In this document: positions 14,245 through 23,712 of the stretch, one piece after another
Layout of the letters: every line of letters starts with the position of its first letter
Numbering within the stretch: the first letter of the stretch is position 1
IMG/VR virus record: IMGVR_UViG_3300027970_000116
Location: 1 to 27,328 of that record
Source: a virus
Length of the DNA: 27,328 nt
Reading direction: 5' to 3' (one strand)
Made by a program: the position numbers and the translations under genes
Notes under the pieces: generated by a model
The model's input: the letters and a program-made list of their open reading frames with translations, nothing else
Told to the model about the DNA's origin: nothing
Database searches by the model: none

Positions 14245-16487
14245 GAGTCCCTGAGTATGGCGGCTTCCAGGCCCAGACATCGGCGGCGCCTCAGCCCCAG
14301 ATGACCGCACCGAAACTGACCGACACGCCGTTCACTGCCACTGCGCCCCGGATGGAGATTACCCCACAGCACGACATCGCGGGCGCGCAGGCCGGGGCCC
14401 TGGGGCAAGCAGCCGCGAATCTCGGGCAACATCTGAGCGCCATCGGTACCGACATGGCGCACGAGGCCAATCAGTATCGGTTGGCGGACGCAACGAATCA
14501 GGCGCAGGTGCACATCCAGGACCTGACCTACGATCCGAAGACGGGCTACACCAGCCTGCAGGGCAAGGACGCGCTGGAGCGGCCCGACGGCAAGCCCCTG
14601 GCCGATGAGTACGGCGCCAAGCTCAAGGGCAAGCTCGACGAGATCGCCGGCACCCTGGGCAACGACGCGCAGCGCCGGGCCTTCGCCCAGACCTCGGCCA
14701 ACCTCATGGCGCAGTTCCACGGGCAGGCCCTGGCGCACGAGGCGCAGCAGTTCAAGGTCTACAAGCAGAGCGTCACCAGTGGCACGGTGGACACCGCGGC
14801 GCGTCAGATTGGGCTGGGGTGGTCTGATCCCGCTATCACGGATGAGTCGATCGGCAGGATTGCCGCGGCGACCCGCATCCAGTACGCAGGGATGGACCCG
14901 ACGTTCGTAATGGCCAAGACCATCGAGGCCGTAAGCCCGGCGGCCAAGCTCGCCATCGAAAGCGCCCTCGACAACCATCAACCCGACATGGCGGCGGCCT
15001 ACCTGAACCGCTACTCGCAGTTCATGGGCGAAGACGACATCTACACGACGAACCTGCGCATCACCAAGGCGAAGGACGCCCAGGCGGCGCTCGGGGCCGC
15101 GGCCGACGTTATGCAGTCATCGCAGCCGGCCACACCGCTCGATCATCTGTTCGACGCGCTGTTGTGGTCGGAGTCCAGGAAACAGCACTTCGGCCCCGAT
15201 GGGCGCCCGACCACCAGCCCCAAGGGGGCGATCGGGATTGCACAAATCATGCCTGCTACCGGCCCGGAGGCGGCCAGGCTCGCGGGGGTGGACTGGGACC
15301 CGGAGCTATTCAACCGCGGGAGCACCGGCGACCCGGCCAAGGACGCCGCAGCGCAGGCCTACAACCTGAAGCTCGGCCGGGCCTACTTCAGCAACCAGTT
15401 GTCCCAGGCGGGCGGGGACCCGGCGAAGATGCTCGCCGCCTACAACGCCGGGCCGGGCAGCGCCAAGAAGGGCACCGGGCTGGCCGGGGCGATGCGCAAG
15501 GCGGCGGATGCCGGTCAGCCGGACGCCTGGTTGAACTACACCCCCCAGGAAACGCAGGACTACGTGAAGAACACCCTGGCGCGCGCCAAGTCGGCGCAGG
15601 ACAGCCCCGCGGCGCGGCCCACGCTGGAAGACCACTATGCCCGGTTGCAGGCCCATCCAAGCGTTGCCGGCAGCCCCGAGCGACTGAAGCTCGCGCAGAG
15701 CGAAATCGACGGGCAGGTGTCCCGGCAGACCGCGGCCATCAAGCAGCGCGAGGCGGAAGGCGTTACCGCGGCCATGCGCGAACTGGAGCAGAACGGCGGA
15801 AGCCTGGCCGGCCTCTCGGGGAACGCCGTGGCGGGTATCCCCGCGGGGCGGATGGGCGAGATCAAGGACTATGCCGCCAAGCTCGCCAAGGGCGTGCCGG
15901 TGGAAACCGACATGGCCCTCTATGGGCATCTGACCGCGAACCCTGATGAGTTGGCGAAAAAGTCGGATGCGGAGTTCGGCGCCCTGTCGGCGAAGATCGC
16001 CAAGGGCGATTTGGCGGTGCTCGCGGCCAAGCGCGCCAAGGCCCTGAACCCGACGGCGACCGCGGTCACCAACCCGGGCGAACTGAATTCGCCTGCCATC
16101 AAGAGCGGTTTGGATGAGCGGCTGCGGATGCTCGGCATGGACCCCACCCCGAAAGATGACAGCCCTGACGCCGGGCGGGTCGGGGCCATCCGGCAGTTCG
16201 TCGATCGTTCGATGCTGGATGCGCAGGCGCAGGGCGGCAAGAAGTTCACGGATGCGGAAGTCAACGCGCACCTGGACCGACTGTTCGCGCAGAACGCCGT
16301 CACTCCCGGCGGCTGGTTCTCGGCCGACACCTCGGGGCCGATGCTCGCGCAGAAGGTCAGTGACATCCCCAGCGAAGCGCGCAATGGCATCAAGGCGGCC
16401 TTCGTTAAGGCGGGGGTATCGAACCCAACGGACGGGCAAATCATCACCGCCTACTGGACGGCGATGACAAAGCGGGGCGGACGATGA
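14241..16487 (+). CDS. Ejection protein with lytic transglycosylase domain
   Basis: This 748-residue protein starts with GTG at 14241 (AAGGAG at 14227-14232) and overlaps the previous stop. Residues about 300-410 form a soluble lytic transglycosylase (SLT) domain. The catalytic glutamate is E311 in LLWSESR, followed by GAIGIAQIMPATGPEAARLA (about 329-348) and the substrate-groove motif AAYNAGPG (399-406). The rest is helical, as in internal core proteins of T7-like phages (gp15/gp16 roles). The enzyme would cut peptidoglycan locally so that the ejection channel can cross the cell wall. The next gene starts in its stop (ATGA). Confidence 0.88.
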   Translation: MRVPEYGGFQAQTSAAPQPQMTAPKLTDTPFTATAPRMEITPQHDIAGAQAGALGQAAANLGQHLSAIGTDMAHEANQYRLADATNQAQVHIQDLTYDPKTGYTSLQGKDALERPDGKPLADEYGAKLKGKLDEIAGTLGNDAQRRAFAQTSANLMAQFHGQALAHEAQQFKVYKQSVTSGTVDTAARQIGLGWSDPAITDESIGRIAAATRIQYAGMDPTFVMAKTIEAVSPAAKLAIESALDNHQPDMAAAYLNRYSQFMGEDDIYTTNLRITKAKDAQAALGAAADVMQSSQPATPLDHLFDALLWSESRKQHFGPDGRPTTSPKGAIGIAQIMPATGPEAARLAGVDWDPELFNRGSTGDPAKDAAAQAYNLKLGRAYFSNQLSQAGGDPAKMLAAYNAGPGSAKKGTGLAGAMRKAADAGQPDAWLNYTPQETQDYVKNTLARAKSAQDSPAARPTLEDHYARLQAHPSVAGSPERLKLAQSEIDGQVSRQTAAIKQREAEGVTAAMRELEQNGGSLAGLSGNAVAGIPAGRMGEIKDYAAKLAKGVPVETDMALYGHLTANPDELAKKSDAEFGALSAKIAKGDLAVLAAKRAKALNPTATAVTNPGELNSPAIKSGLDERLRMLGMDPTPKDDSPDAGRVGAIRQFVDRSMLDAQAQGGKKFTDAEVNAHLDRLFAQNAVTPGGWFSADTSGPMLAQKVSDIPSEARNGIKAAFVKAGVSNPTDGQIITAYWTAMTKRGGR

Positions 16488-19400
16488 GCGAGTGGGACGA
16501 CGCGGTAAGCGCGACGATGGGGGCGGCGGCGCCGGTATCGCCGGCGCTCGATGCACAGCCCCCCGGGGCGGCGACAGCCCCTGGTCAGGCCCCAAGCCAA
16601 GCCCCCGACTGGGATGCCGCCGTTGCCGCGTCAATCCAGCCTCAGGCCACTCCCGCCCGCGCCGGCTACCTGGCGGCCCAGGGCACCAACCCCGACCAGT
16701 ACGCCGCCGCACAGGACCTGGCCCGCCGGCTCGGGGTCCCGGTGCAGACCGCCATGGGCGCCGAAGGCGAAGGGCTCAAGCGCAAGCTGGCGATGGGCGA
16801 GATCGACTTCGACAAGATCGCCCGCGAGCAACCGGCGACGAACAACCGGCTGGCTAACCCCGACCAGGCGAAGCTCATGCACGACGACGTGCACACCCTC
16901 ACCGGGGTGGAACAGGCCGTGCAGCCGACCAAGGGCCTCCTCGCGGACATCGCCGGAATGCCGATGGAGTTCGCGCGGGGTTCCGGCGGCGCGACCACGC
17001 GCGCGGCGGCGGCCCTCAACACCGTGCTTGGCGCCTTCCCCGTCGTGGCCGACGCCACGGCCAACCTGTTCGGCGCCAAGACCACGGCGGCCGAAGACTG
17101 GTGGTTCTCCAACATGGTCGCGCCGACGGTCGCGCGCCAACCGCTGTTCGCCCCGGCCCCCGACGCCGGATTCCTCGGCAAGGCGGCCAACACCGCCGGC
17201 TCACTGCTCGGGGTCCTGTCGCAGATCGTGCTGAGCGGCGGCGGCGGGGCGGCCGTGCCCTTGTCCGGGACGGCCGCGGCGGGCATCGTCCCGGCGGCTG
17301 AAGCCACGGCGGCCGACGTCATCGCGGGCGCGGTCGCGCACGGGTCCAAGGCCATGCTGTTCCCGGCCCTGACCGATGCGGTCAACACCGCGCGCGAGGT
17401 CCACGGCGCGACCGGTGATCCCTGGGCGGCGGCGCGCGCGGCGCAGGTGCAGTATCTTGCCACCACGGGTATGGGCGTCCTGCCGATGTCGGTGCCGGGC
17501 GGCCTGGTCAAGCGGATGGCGTCCGGCGCGCTCTCGGGCATGACGGCGGGCGAGGCCTCGCGGGCCGCGATGAATCTTGCGCTCCCCGTCCAGATGCAAC
17601 AGCCGTTCACCGGTGAGGGCCTGGCCCTGTCCGCCCTGGCTGGTTCGGTCCTGGCGCTTGGCGGTCCCCGGGGGGAGGTCAAGGGCTATCAAGATGCCGT
17701 GCGGCGCACCTACACCGCGGCGGCCAAGGCGCAGCAGGCACAGGCCGACGCGGCGCGGCTCGGGACCCTCGGGCAACTCTCCGCGGCCAGCAAGTACCGG
17801 GAGCGCGATCCCGCGGCCTTTCACCAGTTCGTGCAGGATGCGGGCGAGGGCGGCGGGCTCAAGGAGGTCTATGTGGACGTGGCCACCCTGGGCGAGGTCC
17901 TGCATCAGGCCGGCGTCGACCGGGCGGCCCTGGCGGCCAAGCTCCCCGACCTGGAAGCCCAGATCCATGAGGCCGAGCAGACCGCGGGCATGGTCCGCAT
18001 CCCGGTGGCAGACTACGCCACCCACATTGCCGGCGGGCCGGTCGATGCCGCGCTGCTGCCGCATCTGCGCACCGACCCGGACGGGATGACCTTCAGCGAG
18101 GCGACCGCCTTCCACCAAGGCCAGGTCGAGTTGTTCACCCGAGAGGCCGACCGGGTGTTGGCGCAGCACGAGTCCGACACCGCGTGGAAGACCTCCAGCA
18201 ACGAGGTACGCGACCACATCGCCGAGCAGTTGACGGCCACCGGGCGCTTTACGGCTGATGTGGTGCGGGTCTACGCCGACCTGCATCAGGCCTTCTTCGA
18301 GGTCCTGGCGGACCGGATGCGCACCACACCGGACGCGGCCTACGCCCAGTTTGGGGCGCGGATCGTGGCCGAGTCGCTGGGCGGCCGCGGGCTTCACCAG
18401 CCGGAGGGCGAGAGTGCCACGGCACCGGAACAGCCGCGGGTGGGTCCGTTCGGGCCGATCCTTACAGAGCATGTGCACGACGCCCAGGGGGCCGTTGCCA
18501 AGCTCATGGAGATGAAGACCGGCGAGGCGGTAGGGGCGCTACATCACCCGGAGATAGGGGACATTGATCTGGTGTGGGGCCAAGAGGGGACCGGTCATCA
18601 CGACGGCTATGGCCTGTCAAAAATCGTTGCTTGGCACCCCGAGGTGGTCAACAACTTGCAGTCGATAATTTCAGGGATGCGGGTTACGAAGCGCAGCGCA
18701 AATCGGGCTCAACTGGAGTCGGAAAGCCACCAAGGAGCCGTTCGGCTTCAGTGGGACGGACAGTCAAAGCATTGGTTGTTAACTGCTTTCGAGAAAGGTA
18801 AGGAGGGGGACGGAAGCGGCGCCGAACCGAGGACAGACACGCCCGGCACTGGTAAGAAAGGTGACTCGCTTTCTCTCGCTCCCGCATCAATTGTAGAGCA
18901 GCAGATCAGTAAGTTCTACCAGAAGACCGGTGCCCCCCGCGGCGCCTACGACCCGGCAACCCGCACCATCGCCCTCCTGAAAGACGCCGACCTGACCACC
19001 TTCACCCATGAGTCGGGCCACTTCTTCCTCGACACCTACGCCAAGCTCGCGGCCCTGGCCGACGCCCCGGCCGGGGTCCGGGCGGACGTTGACGCCCTGC
19101 TGCGCTGGTTCGGCATCGAGGGCGCGCCCGAGTTGTCGGCCCTGGACGCCTGGCACCTGATGGACCTGGACGCGCAGCGTGCCCATCACGAGACCTTTGC
19201 CCGCGGCTTCGAGCAGTACCTGTTCGAGGGCAAGGCCCCGAGCGTCGAACTCAACGGGGTCTTCGGTCGCATCCGCTCATGGATGGTGCGCGTCTACCAG
19301 AGACTCGAGGCCCTGGGCGCCCCGCTCACTGCCGAGGTGCGGCAGGTCTTCGGCCGGATGCTGGCGAGCGAGGATGCCATCAAGACCGCCGAGCACGCGC

Positions 19401-22400
19401 GCGGCTATGCCGAACTGTTCAGAACCCCAGAGGACGCGGCGCGGCTCGGGATCGACCCGGCCGAGTACCGGGCCTATCAGGAGCAGGGCCGGGAGGCGAC
19501 CGCGGATGCGGTGGGCGATCTGCAAGCGCGGGCCGTGCGTGACCTGCGCTGGCTCACCAACGCCCGCAACAAGGCCCTGGCCCAGGTGCAGCGGGAGGCG
19601 CGCGGACTGCGGCAGGCGGCCCAGATGGACGCCCGGCGCGAGGTCATGTCGCAGCCGGTCTATCGGGCGTGGCAGTTCCTCACCAGCAAGCTGGGGGTCG
19701 ACGACAAGTTGCCGTCTGCTGAGCGGCCCAAGTCCGATCCAAAGACCCTGGACCCGGCCGCCCTCAATGCCGGGCGCCTGGATGAGGGCGCCCTTCACGA
19801 GGTCCTGGTGGAGAGCGCCGCGACCCCGGAAGACGGCGCGCGCATCGCCGCCCGGTTGGCGGCTGAGAAGATGATCGGCACGGGCGGGATGCACCCTGAC
19901 ATCGTGGCCGACCTGTACGGGTTCGACTCCGGTTCTGACCTGGTGCGGGCCCTGGCCGATGCCGCGCCCCCCAAGGCGGCCATCGAGGCGGCAACCGACC
20001 GGCTCATGCTGGAGCGCCACGGCGACGTAGCCACCCCCCAGGCCATGGCGCGGGCGGCCGAGGAGGCGATCCACAGCGATGCGCGGGCGCGCGTCATGGC
20101 GACCGGCATGAAGCTGCTGGGCAAGCTGGCCGGACCGGCGCGCGAGATCGCCCGGGCGGCCAAGGAAGCGGCAGAGGCGGCCATCGGCGCCAAAAGGGTT
20201 CGGGATCTGCGCCCCCTGCAGTACACCGCGGCCGAAGGCAAGGCCGGCCGGGCTCTGCTCAAGGCCATCGAGAAGGGCGACATCCCGCGGGCGGCACAGT
20301 TGCAGCGGGCGCAGTTGCTCAACAACCGGCTGGCCCGGGCGGCGGGGGAGGCATCAAAGGAGGTTGGCGGACTGCTCGCGCAGTGGGGCCGGTTCTCGCG
20401 TCGCGCCGATGACCGGCTAAAAGGGTCCTATGACATGGACCTGGTGAACGCGGTGCGGTCGATCCTCGGGCAATACGGCGTGGCACCAATCCAGGCCAAG
20501 AAGGCCGGCGAGTACCTGGGCGTGCTGGAACGCGAGGACCCCGACACCTACGCCACCGTCGCCGCGGCGGTACAGCGCGCAGAGGCCGGCGCCAAGCCGT
20601 TCCAGCAGATGACGGTCGATGAGGTGCGCGGCCTGGCGGCCGACGTGGACGCGCTCCTGCACCTGGCGCGGCGCTCCCGGCAGGTAGAGACCGACGCGGG
20701 CCGGATGGCGCTCGATCGCGTGAAAGACCACCTCGTGGGGCGCCTTGAGGACATCGGGATTCCTGATCGCGTACCCGGCGAGGGCCACGCGGTGACGCCC
20801 GGCGAAGAACGGATGGCGCAGTTCCGCACAGCCCTGGCGTGGGTGACGCGGGCCGAGGCGTGGGTGGGACGGATGGACGGGGCTCAAGCCATGGGGCCGT
20901 TCCGCCGCTTCCTGTTCAACCGCATCAAGGACGGCGCAGACGCCTACCGCCGGGACAAGGGGATCTACCTGAAGGAATACCGGGATCTGCTTGACCGGGT
21001 TGCGCCGACGCTGACGGGCGGGAAGATCGCGGCGCCTGAACTGGGTTACCGCTTCGGCGAGGCGCAGAAGAATTCTGCGATCCCCGAGATACTGCACGCC
21101 ATCCTGCACACCGGCAACGAGTCGAACGCGCGCAAGCTGCTGCTCGGCCGCGGCTGGGGGGAAGAACGCCCAGACGGCACGCTGGACCGCTCCCGGTGGG
21201 ATGCCTTCATCGCGCGCATGATCGCAGAGGGCAAGATCACCAAGGACCATTTCGACTTCGCGCAAGGCGTCTGGGACCTGTTGGAGCGCCTGAAGCCGGC
21301 GGCGCAGCAGGCGCACCGCGACGCCTATGGGCGCTATTTCGCTGAGGTCACCGCCGACCCGGTAGCAACCCCGTTCGGGGAGTACCGGGGCGGGTACGTG
21401 CCGGCCAAGACTGATCCGCGCGTCGTCAAGGATGCGGCGCTGCGTGAACTTCTCGACAAGGAAAATGCGGGGATGGCCTACGCCTTCCCGGCGACATCCA
21501 AGGGGTTCACCAAGGGGCGCGTCGAGTACAACAAGCCCTTGCTGCTGGACCTGCGCTCGCTCGCCCAGCACATCGACCAGGTGTTGCTGTTCTCGCATCT
21601 CGACAACCCGGTGCGCGACACCCAGCGGATTATCCGCGCGATCGGCGGTCCGCTGGAGCGGGTCCAGCCCGGCGTCGTGTCAGGGATGCTCATCCCCTGG
21701 CTGAACCGCACCGCCAAGCAGCAGGTGGTAACGCCCGTCAGCCATGATGCGGGGATGTCGCGGTTTTTCACGGTGCTGCGGTCGCGGGCCGGGGCCGCGG
21801 CGATGTTCGGCAACATCTCGAACGCGCTGCAGCAGGTGTCCGGATTTGGCCTTGCCGCGCTCAAGGTCCCCCCGGGTCACTTGCTGTCGGCCATGGTCGA
21901 TTATGCGAAACATCCCCGTAAGCTGGCCGCGGCGGTAGCTGATGCCTCTATTTACATGAAGGATCGGCTTGACAGTGACACCATGAGCATGAGCGATGAC
22001 ATCAGGCAAATACTGATGAACCCGTCAGTCTTGGCGCGCGCGCAAGATTGGACGCTGCGCCATGCTTACTTCATGCAACTGGCCGTTGATAGCGTAATGA
22101 GCCCGGTAGTATGGACGGGCGCCTATAACCATGCTATTGCTAAAAGCATGAGTCATGCCGATGCGGTACGCCTGGCCGACTCAGCGGTGCGCGAAACCCA
22201 AGGCAGTTTCCTCCCGGAAGACGTGAGCCGGATCGAAGCGGTAAACGCTTTTACCAGGCTGTTCACCCAGTTTGCCGGCTACTTCAACACCTGGGCCAAC
22301 CTGCTTGGCACCGAATTCTCTAAGGTCACCCACGAGGCGGGGCTGGCGCAGCAATACCAGCGCGGTTTCTATGTCTTCATGGTGGGCTATCTGGCCCCCG

Positions 22401-22873
22401 CGGTGGTCGCCGAATTGGTGACTCAAGTATTTCGTGGCGGACCGCATGATAATAACGACGATGGAAGTTATCTTGATGACTGGTTGCGGCAATTATTCGT
22501 AATTGGACCCGTGCGCAGCGCAACCGCGATGATCCCAATCGGCGGGTCAGCCATCAACGCGGGTGTTAATACTTGGAATAGCAAGCCCTATGATGATCGC
22601 ATCGCCACCTCACCGGCAATCTCAATGATTGAGGCGACGGTAAGAGCGCCGGTATCGGCCTATGACGCTATCGTGAATGGCAAGAGCGGCCAGAAGGCCA
22701 TCCGCGACGTGGCCACCTTGATATCTCTGACGATCGGGGTCCCTCTTACGTTGCCCGCGCGGCCGGTCGGTTATCTCGCGGACGTGGCCGGCGGGAAAAT
22801 CCGCCCGTCCGGCCCCGTTGATCTTGCCCGCGGCGTCGTAACGGGGATCGCCAGTCCGGGCAGCAAGGACTAA
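16484..22873 (+). CDS. Giant ejection protein with PBECR-type nuclease and metallopeptidase motifs
   Basis: This 2129-residue protein is the largest gene and probably the gp16-like ejection protein. Residues 1-60 are proline/alanine-rich. Residues about 160-400 are glycine/alanine-rich and partly hydrophobic. About 656-772 match the phage barnase/EndoU/colicin/RelE-like (PBECR) nuclease pattern: GDIDLVWGQEG, GYGLSKIVAWHPEVVNNLQ, AVRLQWDG, KHWLLTAFEK. This part (about 18540-18900) is AT-richer than its flanks. At 842-846 is HESGH, a zinc metallopeptidase HExxH motif, followed by HETFARGFEQYLFEG with E903 as a possible third ligand. This pair is common in large phage polyvalent proteins. The long middle is helical and the C-terminal 380 residues have hydrophobic helices (VFMVGYLAPAVVAELV). 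It would be injected with DNA and could act in the host envelope or cytoplasm. Catalysis is inferred from motifs only. Confidence 0.82.
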   Translation: MSEWDDAVSATMGAAAPVSPALDAQPPGAATAPGQAPSQAPDWDAAVAASIQPQATPARAGYLAAQGTNPDQYAAAQDLARRLGVPVQTAMGAEGEGLKRKLAMGEIDFDKIAREQPATNNRLANPDQAKLMHDDVHTLTGVEQAVQPTKGLLADIAGMPMEFARGSGGATTRAAAALNTVLGAFPVVADATANLFGAKTTAAEDWWFSNMVAPTVARQPLFAPAPDAGFLGKAANTAGSLLGVLSQIVLSGGGGAAVPLSGTAAAGIVPAAEATAADVIAGAVAHGSKAMLFPALTDAVNTAREVHGATGDPWAAARAAQVQYLATTGMGVLPMSVPGGLVKRMASGALSGMTAGEASRAAMNLALPVQMQQPFTGEGLALSALAGSVLALGGPRGEVKGYQDAVRRTYTAAAKAQQAQADAARLGTLGQLSAASKYRERDPAAFHQFVQDAGEGGGLKEVYVDVATLGEVLHQAGVDRAALAAKLPDLEAQIHEAEQTAGMVRIPVADYATHIAGGPVDAALLPHLRTDPDGMTFSEATAFHQGQVELFTREADRVLAQHESDTAWKTSSNEVRDHIAEQLTATGRFTADVVRVYADLHQAFFEVLADRMRTTPDAAYAQFGARIVAESLGGRGLHQPEGESATAPEQPRVGPFGPILTEHVHDAQGAVAKLMEMKTGEAVGALHHPEIGDIDLVWGQEGTGHHDGYGLSKIVAWHPEVVNNLQSIISGMRVTKRSANRAQLESESHQGAVRLQWDGQSKHWLLTAFEKGKEGDGSGAEPRTDTPGTGKKGDSLSLAPASIVEQQISKFYQKTGAPRGAYDPATRTIALLKDADLTTFTHESGHFFLDTYAKLAALADAPAGVRADVDALLRWFGIEGAPELSALDAWHLMDLDAQRAHHETFARGFEQYLFEGKAPSVELNGVFGRIRSWMVRVYQRLEALGAPLTAEVRQVFGRMLASEDAIKTAEHARGYAELFRTPEDAARLGIDPAEYRAYQEQGREATADAVGDLQARAVRDLRWLTNARNKALAQVQREARGLRQAAQMDARREVMSQPVYRAWQFLTSKLGVDDKLPSAERPKSDPKTLDPAALNAGRLDEGALHEVLVESAATPEDGARIAARLAAEKMIGTGGMHPDIVADLYGFDSGSDLVRALADAAPPKAAIEAATDRLMLERHGDVATPQAMARAAEEAIHSDARARVMATGMKLLGKLAGPAREIARAAKEAAEAAIGAKRVRDLRPLQYTAAEGKAGRALLKAIEKGDIPRAAQLQRAQLLNNRLARAAGEASKEVGGLLAQWGRFSRRADDRLKGSYDMDLVNAVRSILGQYGVAPIQAKKAGEYLGVLEREDPDTYATVAAAVQRAEAGAKPFQQMTVDEVRGLAADVDALLHLARRSRQVETDAGRMALDRVKDHLVGRLEDIGIPDRVPGEGHAVTPGEERMAQFRTALAWVTRAEAWVGRMDGAQAMGPFRRFLFNRIKDGADAYRRDKGIYLKEYRDLLDRVAPTLTGGKIAAPELGYRFGEAQKNSAIPEILHAILHTGNESNARKLLLGRGWGEERPDGTLDRSRWDAFIARMIAEGKITKDHFDFAQGVWDLLERLKPAAQQAHRDAYGRYFAEVTADPVATPFGEYRGGYVPAKTDPRVVKDAALRELLDKENAGMAYAFPATSKGFTKGRVEYNKPLLLDLRSLAQHIDQVLLFSHLDNPVRDTQRIIRAIGGPLERVQPGVVSGMLIPWLNRTAKQQVVTPVSHDAGMSRFFTVLRSRAGAAAMFGNISNALQQVSGFGLAALKVPPGHLLSAMVDYAKHPRKLAAAVADASIYMKDRLDSDTMSMSDDIRQILMNPSVLARAQDWTLRHAYFMQLAVDSVMSPVVWTGAYNHAIAKSMSHADAVRLADSAVRETQGSFLPEDVSRIEAVNAFTRLFTQFAGYFNTWANLLGTEFSKVTHEAGLAQQYQRGFYVFMVGYLAPAVVAELVTQVFRGGPHDNNDDGSYLDDWLRQLFVIGPVRSATAMIPIGGSAINAGVNTWNSKPYDDRIATSPAISMIEATVRAPVSAYDAIVNGKSGQKAIRDVATLISLTIGVPLTLPARPVGYLADVAGGKIRPSGPVDLARGVVTGIASPGSKD

Positions 22874-22905
22874 GTGCGCGTACTGACGCCCCGCGGCGCT
22901 ATCAT
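22874..22905 (+). promoter_or_regulatory. Candidate phage promoter (motif copy 2)
   Basis: Directly after the TAA of the giant gene is GTGCGCGTACTG, followed by TATCAT at 22900-22905, which resembles a sigma-70 -10 box. It mirrors the motif after the terminase stop at 2451. The gap of 62 bases before the fibre gene is the longest in the rightward block, and fibre genes often have their own promoter. The role is inferred. Confidence 0.45.
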
Positions 22906-22935
22906 GTCCACAACCAAACCGGAGCGCCCCGCCCC

Positions 22936-23703
22936 ATGACGATTGCCGCGACCCTGCGCAAGGCCGGACCCTATGACGGCACCGGTGTGCGGACTCTGTT
23001 CCCGTTCCTCTTCAAGGTGTTCGTCGCGTCTGACCTGCTGGTCATCCGCACCGATGCCGCCGGCACCGAGTTCACGCTGGTGTTGGACCACGACTACACC
23101 GTCTCTCTGTCGCAGGATCAGGACGCCAACCCGGGCGGGTTTGTGATACTCACCGAAGCCGCAGCAGTCGGCGAGTTGGTGACCCTCACCAGCGCCGTGC
23201 CCTACATCCAGCCGCTACAGTTGACCAATTCGGGGGGATTTTACCCAAGCGTCATCAACGCGGCCTTCGATCGCGTGTGTATGCAGATTCAACAACTCGC
23301 TGAGCAATCTGCCAGAACCTTCAAGGTTCCTATTTCGTCGGTTCCTGCCGCCGTGTTTTCGATCATGGAGTATCTCAATGCGTCAAGTATTGCCGCCACT
23401 CTCGCCAATACCGCCGCGGTCAATGCTGGGATCTCTGCGGAGGGCGCCCGGCGATACTATGAAGCAACCATGGCGGCAGCGGAGACAGCACTGGGGTTGC
23501 GGGAGCCGGTAGACCTGGCGATTGCCTATATCGACTTGCACTCCGTGCCGCGGATAACCTTCGAGGCCATGTATACCGCCGGCGGGTGGAACATGGGCGG
23601 GCTTCCCGGTGCTGGTCTGGCGTTCAGTAGCGAACGCGGCGCTTCCCGCGCGGCCAGCTTCGCATTTGGCACCTCTACGATTGATCTTGGTGCGCCAACT
23701 TAG
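22936..23703 (+). CDS. Tail fibre/spike anchoring protein
   Basis: This 255-residue protein begins with the T7 gp17-like tail-attachment domain seen in many podovirus fibres: TIAATLRKAGPYDGTGVRTL, FPFLFKVF, LVLDHDYTVSLSQDQDANPG, and FYPSVINAAFDRVCMQIQQL. A helical region rich in alanine (about 150-185) follows, then a short glycine-rich end (GWNMGGLPGAGLAF). It lacks a large receptor-binding domain, so it probably anchors the next protein to the tail. GGAG at 22920-22923 is its ribosome-binding site, rather far from the ATG (12 bases). Confidence 0.82.
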   Translation: MTIAATLRKAGPYDGTGVRTLFPFLFKVFVASDLLVIRTDAAGTEFTLVLDHDYTVSLSQDQDANPGGFVILTEAAAVGELVTLTSAVPYIQPLQLTNSGGFYPSVINAAFDRVCMQIQQLAEQSARTFKVPISSVPAAVFSIMEYLNASSIAATLANTAAVNAGISAEGARRYYEATMAAAETALGLREPVDLAIAYIDLHSVPRITFEAMYTAGGWNMGGLPGAGLAFSSERGASRAASFAFGTSTIDLGAPT

Positions 23704-23712
23704 GTAACAAAT

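Noticed and set aside
15306-16712. Long leftward open frame (468 codons) opposite the transglycosylase and giant genes
   Set aside because: Proline/arginine-rich composition typical of antisense frames in GC-rich coding DNA; the sense strand has clear families.
17201-18478. Leftward open frame of 425 codons opposite the giant gene
   Set aside because: Antisense shadow; histidine/arginine/glycine-rich with no recognisable domain.
20417-21598. Leftward open frame of 393 codons opposite the giant gene
   Set aside because: Antisense shadow of GC-rich codons; no ribosome-binding site or gene context on that strand.
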